Part shown: in pieces, positions 1-10,033 of the stretch | How positions within the stretch are numbered: the stretch's first letter is position 1 | Layout: the number at the start of each line of letters is the position of its first letter | NCBI GenBank assembly: GCA_017979445.1 | Contig: CM030704.1 | Span: forward strand, 11,887,658 to 11,951,657 | Direction of reading: 5' to 3' | Length of the DNA stretch: 64,000 bases | Source: Akebia trifoliata | Lineage: Eukaryota > Streptophyta > Magnoliopsida > Ranunculales > Lardizabalaceae | Made by a program: the position numbers and the translations under genes | The notes under the pieces: model-generated | The model's input: only the letters and a program-made list of their open reading frames with translations | Database searches by the model: none | What the model was told of the DNA's origin: nothing

Positions 1-393
1 CATTTGTTAGCTAATCACCCATGGTGGACTTTCACAAATGAAAGATGTTATAAGGCCTATGGCTAGATATTAGCATAAATTTTTGAATCTTGAATTTTTT
101 CCATTTCTCTATGGTTGGTTTCTACCTACTTTACGTACCCTCTGTCGAAGAGGGGTAAGACCAAAAGAATGTTGTTTGAAGTAAAAAAGAGCTAATGAAC
201 ACACTTGAATTAACAGAAGACATAGTCTTAGATAAAATTGAATTGAGGAACATAATTCATTCAACTGACCCCATGTTGTTGGGATATGTTTTAATGACGA
301 TGGTGGGTTAGATGGGTTTGTTTAGTTTTTATTTCCATTACCTGTGTTTCTCCTATACATATATTTAAGCTTCTCTATTTGACTGTATTTAAG

Positions 394-1270
394 GCATATG
401 CTTGTGAAGTTTTCCGAGTAGAAGATCAAGCTTTGGAGCTGTCACTTGTAAGAACATTTTCTTTGTATTCGTTTATCAGAATATCATAATTTTCTTCTTT
501 AATAAAAGCATGAAAAACACTACAAGTTATGCTTCAATTTTAAATGTTTCAGATTTTTAAACTATATGTATATAGGAACTTACCCCAACCACACTTTCAT
601 TATATAAATTATTTGTTTAAAAGCATTTAAATAACACTTCAAAAAGAAAAAAAAATACTCCAATAGTCTTGCTTCCAAAAATTAATGAGTGTGGGTATGG
701 TTAGTTATTAGTTGCTTATAACTCCAAGCTTTGTCCTTATGAATGGTGCCGATTATTTTCTATTGTGAAATCTTCTAATCCTATAATCAGTTACATGTAA
801 TATGCACTTGTTTTATGTTTATTGTTGCTCTTTTGTACTATTGTAAGTAGCTTAGTAATGGCCGGTTGATGGGTTTGGCTGGCTCAATACTTAATGTTTT
901 GATTGTCTTCCTATAGGTGTATAGTGACCCGTCTGTTGACCATTTCAAGATGTCCCTCTTGAATGTCCCAGCTGCTGTCATTGCACTGATACTGTGAGTA
1001 ACATTATTATATCCACATTAAAATAGTTGTAGACATTAGAACCTTTATAACCATTTAAATAAAGGAAATTTGAAACCCAATATTATTGTTATTATCATTT
1101 CATATTTATGTTTGTACGTAAAATTGAAGAATCTGCTACTATTTGATTCCTTGGCTTAATATATCAAATTCACCCATTATTTCGTGGCATATTCTATTGA
1201 CATTTAGTGTGGCAATATCATCTCTTTTATTATTTATTTGTTTTCAATGTATGCAGGTTGGAGGACATAG
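394..1270 (+). CDS. Unidentified gene fragment, three exon-like blocks
   Basis: I do not recognise this gene. Three short blocks behave like consecutive exons: 394-447 (ends before GTAAGA), 917-993 (follows CTATAG, ends before GTGAGT) and 1257-1270 (follows ATGCAG, ends before GT). The reading phase agrees across both junctions and there is no stop in the joined frame. The joined product would be about 48 residues and includes an EVFRVEDQALELSL segment, an SDPSVDHFKMSLL segment and the run ALILLLEDI. The third block abuts the CACTA-like element at about 1275, so the gene is either interrupted or has the element in an intron. No start or end of the gene is visible. Phase agreement over three blocks argues against chance; identity and expression are unknown. 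Confidence 0.35.
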
Positions 1271-1274
1271 GTTA

Positions 1275-1811
1275 TATATATATATATGAAAAAGAAACTT
1301 ACAGCAGCGGATATTAAGTTTCGCCACTATATATAGCATATCTTATGAACTTTAACAATTATTCTATTGCAGCGGATACCATAATCCGCCTCTATATATA
1401 TTCTATATTTAATTAATTGAAATATGACATATTGTAGCGGATTTGAGGCTCCGCCTGTATTATATTTTGATTAAAACTATCCTATAGCAACGGATAATAA
1501 TATCCGCCGCTATATGTTATATTTTTTTTAGTAATTATTTTTTCCTATTGCAGCGGATAATCATTACTGCCGCTATAAGTTGTATATAATGTTAATTAAA
1601 ATTTGGCCTGTGGCAGCGGATATGGGGAGCCGCCGCTAATGGTATTACCCTTCTACAGCGGAAAGTATTATCCACCGCTGAATTTAGCGACGGAGGAAGC
1701 ACCGTCGGATCTTGCTTCCGCTGCTCATTGCCGCAAAAATCTTTTACAAGTGGATAAATAACCATATAGCGGCGAAAGTTTCCGCCGTTGTAGACCAAAA
1801 ATGTTGTAGTG
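1275..1811. mobile_element. CACTA-like non-autonomous DNA transposon
   Basis: The right edge reads GTTGTAGTG, the reverse complement of a CACTACAAC terminus typical of En/Spm (CACTA) transposons. The interior holds about nine copies, spaced about 60 bp, of a motif cAGCGGATA paired with TATCCGCCGCTATA. Each pair forms a small inverted repeat, like the subterminal transposase-binding repeats of CACTA elements. The left edge (about 1275-1300) reads like a degraded terminus. There is no transposase frame, so it is a short non-autonomous copy or a remnant. The 3-bp target duplication cannot be confirmed because the left end is eroded. Confidence 0.55.
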
Positions 1812-2968
1812 TGAGTAACATATTATATCTTGAGTATTCTAAGAAACTTGAGAATTTCATAAACCCGGATTTCAATTCTTATTGATGAGTCTTTGAAAAA
1901 TTCCAACAACAACCAAAATCTAAATTTATTTTGTGGCTACTTGTGGAATCGAATATGCAGTTCATGGAATTGGCTCATGTTGAAGGTTGCGAATTGAATC
2001 ATAGAAACAAAGGGCTTGATCAAGCAACGTTTGATAATATCATGGATTCAAGTTTGTTAAGAATCTTGTACGTGTATTAGTTTTGTAAACTCATAATTCT
2101 ATAGTAGATCATTATGGACATTGTAGACACCTCATTTTGCTTCTGCATGATCCGACAATTTGTCACCCAATTGTTATGGATTCCTAATTATGAGCGTTGA
2201 ATATGCGAAGTTGAAAGCTTGTGAGAGACCCTATTCCAATTTTTCTAATTTCTTCCCAATCATTGTCATTTCATCTCACTTTTGTTGTCAAGCTCAATGT
2301 AGAAATTACAAATGCTTATGATTGCCATACTCCGCACTCGATTTAGCAAGTACGTACAATTAGGATCACAATGCTCAATGCAAGATGAATAAACCTAAAT
2401 ATGGGTGAAGTAAGAGGACTGAAAGATATTTGTTAACTTAAATTTGACACCCGAGAAAAAGGAAAAGAGCTTGAAGTATGTGAAGCTACGTGGCAAAATG
2501 AAAGCCCTACACAATACAGGTAGAAAGGGTATGGTGAATAGGACTGAAGAGTTGGTATGTTTTAAAATATAATTAAACGTGAGTAGATACTTGATTATTT
2601 TTTATAGATATATCATATATGATTTCTACTTTATAAAAAAAATTAGAACATATGGTAGCCTGTGAAACAAAATAGATATGTACATCTCTAGTCACACTAA
2701 GCCTGGTAATACTATTTTGACACTCGAATTGAGTGATAACATTGTGAGGGATCATGAATTTATTTTATTTTTTACTAAGAAAAAGATTAATTTTTTATAA
2801 GTTTTTTTATTATACAGTGTTTGATTAATGAATTGATTTGTTTGGATCCCACATTTGGAACAAAATATTTAGATAATGATGCAGTTGCAAAGGTATGTTC
2901 ATGTTATTTCATTCATTTTTTATAGTTGACATACATGATCTTATTCTAATAAGATTAATATTCGTTTC
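1812..2968. other. No recognisable gene; AT-rich DNA with weak exon-like pieces
   Basis: AT-rich sequence without a long open frame. Two blocks end in plausible splice donors: one ending near 2553 (before GTATGT) and one at about 2819-2902 (before GTATGTTC). Neither gives a recognisable protein. Confidence 0.4.
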
Positions 2969-3111
2969 ATATAGAATATGTAGGAATAAAATTGTAAGTG
3001 TTCCTTTTGTCTTACTACTGTAACATGGTGATGAAGATCAACTAAAATGCAGATGCTTCCACATGTTAGGTGACTTTCTTGTTTACAATTTTATTCCTAC
3101 ATATTCTATAT
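2969..3111. repeat. Perfect 29-bp inverted repeat with 85-bp loop
   Basis: Positions 2969-2997 are the exact reverse complement of 3083-3111 (29 of 29 bases), with an 85-bp spacer between. Pairing does not extend beyond the arms. The spacer holds no gene. This could be a foldback or MITE remnant, or a recent local inverted duplication. A small-RNA hairpin is possible but nothing in the sequence shows it. It sits about 125 bp upstream of the desaturase pseudogene. Confidence 0.8.
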
Positions 3112-3236
3112 GCAATGAATTTTTCCTCTTTTTATTTGAATGGAGGAATATGATTTGTTCATTTGACCCTATATTTTTGGGACAAGGCTTTAATAAATGA
3201 TAATTTTTTTACTTCATGTGAAGTTTGGTGAATCAG

Positions 3237-3975
3237 TCGGGCGTACACAAAAGGATTGTTTCCACTAGAACCTAAGCATTATAGAGGACCAAAGTTGAAA
3301 ATAGCAATCATTGGAGTTGGACTTGCAGGCATGTCAACTATAATGGTCCTTACTCTCTCTTTTTGTCTCTTCTTCTATTCACTATTCAAGTATAAAATCT
3401 TCATATGCTGCAAAAAAAAAAATTTAGAAAGAATAAATATTTTAGTTGTTGAACTGGATGCATTGTTAACATTAAGCATGGCATCTGTTAGAGTACTTTC
3501 CCATTTGGCACATTGTAATCCACACCACACCACAATTCTATTTTAGCTTTGTCATTCTTTCAAAATAGGCACAATTATCTATTTGCGTTGAATTCATTCC
3601 AAGCTATTAAAAGAATTCAAATTTTCCAAATTTTGTTCATTTAAAATTCCTAATTAATTCAAAGAAGTTTAATTTTACATTGAAAGTGTGCATTCATCTC
3701 TGACCCTTTACCTTAAATCTAGGTGGGTGTAGACAAAAATTTACTTGTGAAGGATCATACGCACACTTTTGTAAATAAAGGAGGCTAAATTGGTGGTATG
3801 CTTCTCTCATTTGTTATCTCATTAAAGTTTTTTCCCAAGACATTTTTGTTTAAAACCTTAGATTACTTAATTTTCCTACATCTAACTTGATTTTCTAATA
3901 CAGAATTTGATTTCTGGTTTCCAATAGGAGCTCCCTTACATGGAATTAATGCATTTCTATCTACAAATCATCAAG
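3237..3975 (+). pseudogene. ZDS: Zeta-carotene desaturase pseudogene (exon remnants)
   Basis: Three blocks match successive parts of plant zeta-carotene desaturase, the plastid FAD enzyme that turns zeta-carotene into lycopene precursors. Block 1 (3237-3339) encodes [16 protein letters not shown] followed by [13 protein letters not shown], the dinucleotide-binding GxGxxG region at the start of the mature enzyme. Block 2 (3723-3792) encodes NLLVKDHTHTFVNKGG followed by an in-frame TAA where the family has Glu. Block 3 (3904-3975) encodes GAPLHGINAFLSTN. Blocks 2 and 3 keep AG/GT-type boundaries and compatible phase. The exons between blocks 1 and 2 (about 50 residues in the family), the transit peptide and everything after block 3 (most of a protein of over 500 residues) are missing. 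It is a dead fragment. Because intron-like DNA is retained, it came from a genomic copy rather than an mRNA. Confidence 0.85.
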
Positions 3976-5283
3976 GTAATGACTTTATGTGCATTTTTAT
4001 GATTGAATATTTTGTTGAGTGGATTGCCCTTTGCATATGATAACATCCTTTTTCAATCTTTCATTCGGTAGTATTTAGTTTTTAGCATTTACTTCATTGT
4101 CCCTTCTTTAACCTTTCTCTTTGTGTATGCATCAATGCCTAAAAGTACACTTTTGTTTTCGCACTTGCACAAATTTGAGTAATAATAACATCCCCTATAC
4201 TATTCTTGCTAGTTAGATTTTATCCTTTTTGTTCCATATCCTAATTGAAGCAAGACACGATAACATGAGTTTTTTCTTACGTAATCTGATCATGAATATT
4301 GATTTTATCACTTTTATTTAACTCTTAACTGTATAGGTGGCTATTGTTATGCTTGCAGATGTCTATATATTTAAGGAAATGAGATACATTTCTTCTAGGT
4401 ATGTATTATTTGATGAAAATTGACAATTGAGAATGACTGCATTTTTTTCAATGTGATGTTGAGAGTTTGATTTTTAGTTCTTTATCACTTGTTCTTCAAT
4501 TTTAGTTATTGAGTTATGATAAGTGCTTTTGTAAAGATGATACTTATTCTAATACATTTTATTTAATAAATGTTATCGTCTTTAACAAATAACTGGTTGC
4601 TTTTGTTTTAGTTCATTTAAGTCTATTACTAGATCCAATTGTGACATGTGGCTATGGATGGAAATCATAAAGGAACAAGATCTTATTAACTAGCCCAAAA
4701 TCTTTGGGATAAGGCTTCGATGATGATGATGGCAAGATCAACTGGTTGTAAATCAAGAACTCATTGTAATCAGCATGGCTTGGGTTTGAAAACCATACAA
4801 ACTAGACTTGTAATTATATTTTAGATTTTATTTACTAAATATAGTTTCTGTGAATTGTGGGGATTGAGTTTGAATGAATGGATGGTGATCGTTGGATGGC
4901 TTGATGTATAATTGGATATCATATATTAACGTTATATATTGTTTGTAGGTTAATTTGCGGGCTTTATTAAATTACAATAAAAAAATTAATTTTTTAATAG
5001 TTGAAAGTACCCCAGATTTGACAGCCTACATCTGTCAAAAGTTCTCTAGACAAATTCTACGACTATGGGCAGTTACATTTTTTTAGTTCATTTTGACGTT
5101 TTTGGGCTGTCAAAAAAACATTTGAATGGAAATATTCAACAGCAAAATTTGATAGGATGGCCCGTCAAATTTTGCAAAATTTGATGGTTCTCGACCGTCA
5201 AATATGACACTTTTTTACATATTATGGGAAGAAGCTAAAACGAAAGAAGAAAGAGATACTTTATGAAATTCTTGGCTTTACAC
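3976..5283. other. No gene; possible LINE/SINE tail and inverted-repeat cluster
   Basis: No further desaturase exons are recognisable. At about 4690-4726 the text TTGGGATAAGGCTT followed by a GATGATGATGATGG tail resembles the 3' end of plant non-LTR elements. From 5016 to 5208 the words TTTGACA/TGTCAAA and CCGTCAAA/TTTGATGG alternate in both orientations, as in subterminal regions of DNA transposons. No terminus is found. The copia LTR begins at 5284. Confidence 0.35.
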
Positions 5284-6887
5284 TGTGTCTAGACCTAGAG
5301 AAGGTGAATAGGTAAAATAAAAAATCCTTTTAAATCTCTTAGCTTATCTAGGTAAGTCAATTGATGAGATCAAGAAACCTAAATATATTCACCAATCAAA
5401 AAGCTAACTTAAGTTTGAAGATTATGCTAAAGCAAGTTAGTACTTAGAGATGCACAAGTTTAAATTAAGTCATTCATGGCAAAGTATACAACTCTAAAAT
5501 ATGACATATACATTTTAACTAACATTTAATATGCAAGTCATGGCATTCATGTCATTCATTCAAAATAAGTCATAAAACATAATCGTAAAAGAGACGCAAG
5601 ATTTATAGTGGTTCGGCCACTTGCCTACATCTACTACAAAGTACCTACTTTAGGGTCTTGGGTTCCACTAACAAATGAGATTTGTGGTTTACCTCAAAAT
5701 CTTACAACTTAGATTTTTTTAAGGCTAAATCTAAATCTAAACTTCGAGAAGAAAGCTTCTTCCTCAAACTTGTAGATTTTCACCCTAGGAAATCCACAAC
5801 CTAGTTTTCCTGAGTAAAGTCCTCAACTCTATCAAGATCATGGTTTTGACTAGGAATTAAGAAGATTTAGATAATAAAAATTAAAAAACTAACTTACAAG
5901 GACTTGACTCAACTTAATCAATTTTCCAATTAGAAGCTTAAGTTATTCATGTCCTTGAGGTTCTTTTCTTCATCACTTTGAACTCATTGCTTCAAGAAGA
6001 TGTTCTATGTGTCATTAATGTGTTCCATTATGTGTACAAGGCAATGGTAAAGGGATGAAGATTATAAAATAAGGAAAGGCTTAGGTTGTAGGTGGGTTCA
6101 ACTAAGGTTTAAATCTTCCATGGTTAGGGGAGGCTCTTTAGATGTTATAAGATGAGAGTAAATCTTTTCTAAAGTTTGAGCTCCCCACAAATGAACTCAA
6201 GAGCTGAGTTTTAAAGACATTTGAAGGTCAAGTTATACCTATCGATGGCATCGGTTTAATTACCACAGGAATTGGTAGCTCTAACAATCATATTTTTTAA
6301 TTTTTGAACCATTGGAGTGACTCTACCGGTGGTCCGGGTGGACAAGTAGACAACCCTGGTGGACACACCGACGCCCTTGGTATAACTTGAGTTCTTGGTG
6401 TCGGGGTCCTAGAAAATTGCCAAGGGCACCTAGTTTAATTATCAAAATGACCTTTTGGGCCATTTTGAACTCTTGGGAGATTTGATGATCAAATGATTTA
6501 GGGCTTTTCTAGATATTGTCAATATAAGATCCCCAAATACTCACCAAGGGATAGGAGATGGCCGAAGGGTAGTAAAATTATAAAAAATACCCTTGTAGCC
6601 ATTTTGACTCTTGACAAGTATTTTTGGCTCCCGAAAGTTTTGATGGATGAATAGGTCGGGAAATAAGATTTTCTCATCAATATGAGTTGACCTAACAATC
6701 ATCTAGGTGTTGAGGAATGGTCTAGATGATTTTTCATTACCTTTTAGGCTTTGTACACACACATTTGGAGTAATTTGACGAAGTACTTCAGGTTGAGCGA
6801 CTTTATCAGATTTTTCACATGTCTTCAAATGTAAACAGCTATAACACACAACTTAAGTCTTAGGATTGATAAAATATGGAATTAACA
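5284..6887 (-). repeat. 3' LTR of SIRE-like copia element A
   Basis: Left edge TGTGTCTAGACC, right edge ATTAACA, giving TG...CA ends of about 1.6 kb. The same sequence, diverged, lies at 26694-28277 and, on the other strand, at 50379-51856. Landmarks shared by all three copies are the CTCTAG-type end next to a 'gtgaata' run and the purine tract just outside the other edge. The LTR reads on the minus strand, so this is the downstream LTR of element A. The 5 bases before it are tacac; the matching duplicate is not identifiable because A and B share the next LTR. Confidence 0.75.
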
Positions 6888-7619
6888 ATCTCCCTCTTTG
6901 TCAAGTACGAGATAAAACCTAATCTAGACCAAATAGACTGAAAAATATTCCCATGAAGACCAACACACTTATACCCAATAAAATCTTACAGAAGTATTTA
7001 AATTTAAAATTTTAAGATTCTAACTAATTTGCTCCCCCTTAGGTACTGTTCTTCGTAATTTGTTTACTTGTAAAATTCAATTGGGATAATACACACTAGT
7101 GGAAACTATTATCCCCCTTTTTGTCAATATTTGAGAAAATGCATAATTAACACAATGTCTACAAAATATTTACTTATAAGCATAGGAGAAAAATAAGCAT
7201 GCTAGCAATATTTATGACTATCAAAGCAAGATGCATTGCAGAAGCTGATAGAAACATACGAAAAATAATGTAACTATGAAACGTAGGAATGGTATGATAA
7301 ATGACACATAAAGATATAACTCAATGAATTAGTGTCAAAATTTGGAAACGTGTGCAAAAAAACATAAAATATATGCAAATAGTCGATCCTAAGCACATGA
7401 GAGAGATGCAAAATATCATACAAAAGAGGTACATAACTATCTGGATTACAAAATGAGAGTCAATAATATAAGATAGTCTAACATTTTTGTTGGGTCCATT
7501 AGCCTAGAAATTATATGACTCAAAAAGGCAGACAACAAACTACAACACACAAGAAACAACATCCTACGTCCTAAGAGATACAAGTGAGACCTAAACACCA
7601 CTGGAGTCACTTGAGGGAG
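6888..7619 (-). other. Copia A 3' region: polypurine tract and end of ORF3
   Basis: Read on the minus strand, this runs from the last part of the post-pol ORF (near 7619-7440, interrupted by the Athila insertion at 7620) through an untranslated segment to a polypurine tract (AAAGAGGGAGAT, 6888-6899) directly before the LTR. A homologous stretch lies at 28278-29039 in copy B. I see no intact coding frame. Confidence 0.6.
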
Positions 7620-8827
7620 TGATGAGTGTTTCCAAACACTCAATTATACACACATTTTTCGGATATATATCTTGATTTTTGTACCTATTTATCCATATTA
7701 AGATAATAATCATGATAAGCCTCAAATCACCACGTTGCATGTTAATTAGGTTTAATTATATATAAATAAATTTATTTACTAGATAAATCTAATTACATGT
7801 GTTTCTTGTGCAGAAAATCAACAAATTGGAATCAAAATCTCAAGATAAAAGTATTTGTGCCCACTTTGGAATGCCCTAATCCCTTGGAATGCCCTAATCC
7901 TTAACTCATATTCTCTTCTTTTGTCTTTTTGTGCAAAGAAAAGTGGAGGCTACTTTTAGACTCTTCTACACACACTCTATAAATAGAGCCTTCATTTCTA
8001 AATAAAGGGTCCCATCTTGGTTCTCTTATCCAAGACTCCTTTAATCTAAGGCTCTTAGCCTATTGTCTTATTTTTTGTATTTTCATTTTCTAATTATTTT
8101 CTTTTGGTTAAATAGTCTTGTAAGAAGTAGAAGAAGAAGAAGTTGTAATTTTCTCCATGAAATGAAGAAAAATTCTTTCATCTCTTATCTTCCCTCTCTT
8201 GCAATGATATTAGGCTAAGTTCCCCTCCATTAGAGAGTGGAAAAACCTAGAGCAAGTTCTTGTGTTATTTCTAATTTTATGTCTTTCTTTAATTTAAAAT
8301 GCTTATGAATTCTCTTTAAGTTTCTTGCACCTTTTATTCTTAATATAGATATTTTATGCTTAGATTAGATCAAGATAAAGTATGCTTAAATTAGATAATT
8401 AGTAGTAAGAAATTTTCAAAGAATTCTACTTTGTTTTTGTTCCCTTATTTCATTTTACTTGCAAAACTTTCCGATCTAAGGAGCTAACATCAAGCCCTTA
8501 TGATTGAGTTACAAAAAGTCTAGAGATTAGGAATTGCTCATTAACATGTTTTAGGTAGATCCACCTCCAATGGTATTTTAATTCATAAGTTTACTTGCTT
8601 TTAATTTCATTTACTTTAGTTCATTTTCTAGCAATTTTACATCTTCTTATAAGTTTAAAGATACAAAGAAAAACAGTTTTAATTCCTTTTAGTTAATTTG
8701 GATTTTATCTTCTTAGCTTAGCTCTATTCCTCATTTCTCTTGGGTTCGATCCCCTACTTGCCCCACAAGTAAGGTAAAAGTAAGATTATTATTAACTCCG
8801 GTGAGAAGAATAACGATAGTCTCACCA
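7620..8827 (+). repeat. Athila 5' LTR
   Basis: Begins TGATGAGTGTTTCC and ends CTCACCA; the 3' LTR begins TGTAATGAATG, so two bases were lost here. It contains a TATA box at about 7976. A 17-bp direct duplication near 7870-7895 (GGAATGCCCTAATCC repeated) is present here but not in the 3' LTR, so it probably arose after insertion. Confidence 0.9.
7976..7988 (+). promoter_or_regulatory. TATA box of Athila 5' LTR
   Basis: TCTATAAATAGAG is a strong plant TATA box, repeated at about 17216-17228 in the 3' LTR. Transcription of the element would begin some 25-35 bp downstream, defining the U3/R boundary. Confidence 0.7.
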
Positions 8828-8833
8828 GAATTT

Positions 8834-8851
8834 TGGCGTCGCTGCCGGGGA
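8834..8851 (+). other. Primer binding site, tRNA-Asp type
   Basis: TGGCGTCGCTGCCGGGGA lies 6 bp after the 5' LTR. It matches the plant tRNA-Asp primer site used by Athila elements (TGGCGCCGTTGCCGGGGA) apart from two transitions. Confidence 0.85.
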
Positions 8852-10033
8852 AAGGTAAAGGTATTAGTGGTAAGTTTTGATTTAAAATTAATTTCTTTTA
8901 TTTTTATTTTATTTTATTTTATTTTTTTCTTTTGATTTCTTTTGATTTCTTTCTATAAGTTCAAGTGTTCTTGAGGTTTTAAGAGAGAAGAAAGAAGAAA
9001 AAAACATTGAAAAAAAAAAAAAGTCATTCCCGTTTATTTCTTCACCCTTGACAGCAGAACTTAAACTGACTGTAACTTTCTACTCCGATCTCTGATTATC
9101 TATTATAATATATCGATTTGGGGTAGAATGAAATTTTCTATAAAATATGATAAAGTCTGCAAAATTGTGGTAAGTCAGATTCTGTTTTTGAGTCCGTTTA
9201 CTATCATTTCTGCTAACATTTTTTTTCTTCTTTTCTTTCAATTTCCTTGAATCTTTAGTTAGGTTTATTTTTCTATTTTAGAAACACTTGTATAAGATTC
9301 TTTGTAATTTTTTTTAATTATCCAAGAAGGCTTGGATTGTAATAGACTAAGTAAGGACGATGGGTGAACAAGACCGTCACGGCTTCTTAGGTTCGCACAC
9401 CAAAATTGGAGTTGGTGGCCTAAGTCGACTCAAACTGTCTTCACCCCGTCTAGCACGGGAGGTAATCTCGAAACACCTACGCCTCTCTTTGCTAATGGGT
9501 TACTCCTTACCTTTGTATGTTATTTTTCCAATTTGTACACACTTGGAATAGTTAATTAAGTAGTAAAGAGCACCCCTCTCCTAGGAATGGCATGATAAGA
9601 TAAGGATTGGAAGTCATTACCAATTCCTTGCTCTAATTAGGATAATCAACTCACTAGTCATCCAATCAAATTAATTAAAATCAATTAGACTTGACTATAG
9701 GGCCCACGAGCTCAATAAAAGAAATTCCGCTTCAAGTTGTGCCAATTGCGTTTCTTGGTCATTTTTCTATCTAGTAAGATCTTGCCCTTTGAGGGGATAG
9801 ACTCAGTCTATTCAAGAAATGAGGTATTTAAGAGTGCCCTTGCTTATGCATTGTGCGCCTCCTCCGATCTGAAAATCCGAATGATTCAAACTTGACTTCA
9901 TAAAATCGAGTTGGAAGGTTAGTTGTGCTATTTCTACCCAGTTAGGAGCTATCTAGCTTTAGGCAACCTATCTAGGTCCAATCTTTTCTTTTTGTTATTG
10001 TTTGATCGACTGTGTGATTTGCATGCTTGGTAG
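8852..10033 (+). other. Athila untranslated leader
   Basis: About 1.2 kb between primer site and gag. It is AT-rich, with a G/C-richer stretch at 9355-9550 that opens a 63-residue frame (9360-9551) of no recognisable family, probably chance. The conserved leader block at 9745-9885 is described separately. Confidence 0.6.
9745..9885 (+). promoter_or_regulatory. Conserved leader block with ATAGAC hairpin (copy 1)
   Basis: Contains in order TTTCTTGGTCA, AAGATCTTGCCC, GGGGATAGAC-TCA-GTCTAT (perfect 6-bp stem, 9797-9811), GAGGTATTTAAG, GCCCTTGC and GCATTGTGCGCC. The same ordered block occurs at 32372-32520 in Ogre copy 1 and 52530-52680 in element D, always upstream of gag. It is not coding: stops fall in every frame. 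A role in genome-RNA packaging, dimerisation or translation is inferred from position and conservation only. Confidence 0.7.

Noticed and set aside
516..1811. CACTACAAG at about 516 as the left end of the CACTA-like element
   Set aside because: The 9-mer fits, but the dyad repeats start only near 1300, the interval contains exon-like blocks, and the flanking 3-mers (aaa and tga) do not match.
3256..3546. 96-residue open frame as a complete small gene
   Set aside because: The first codon is TTG, only the first 28 residues match zeta-carotene desaturase, and the rest reads through intron-like sequence.
9360..9551. 63-residue frame in the Athila leader as an upstream gene
   Set aside because: No recognisable family and a position in untranslated leader; no counterpart seen in the other elements.
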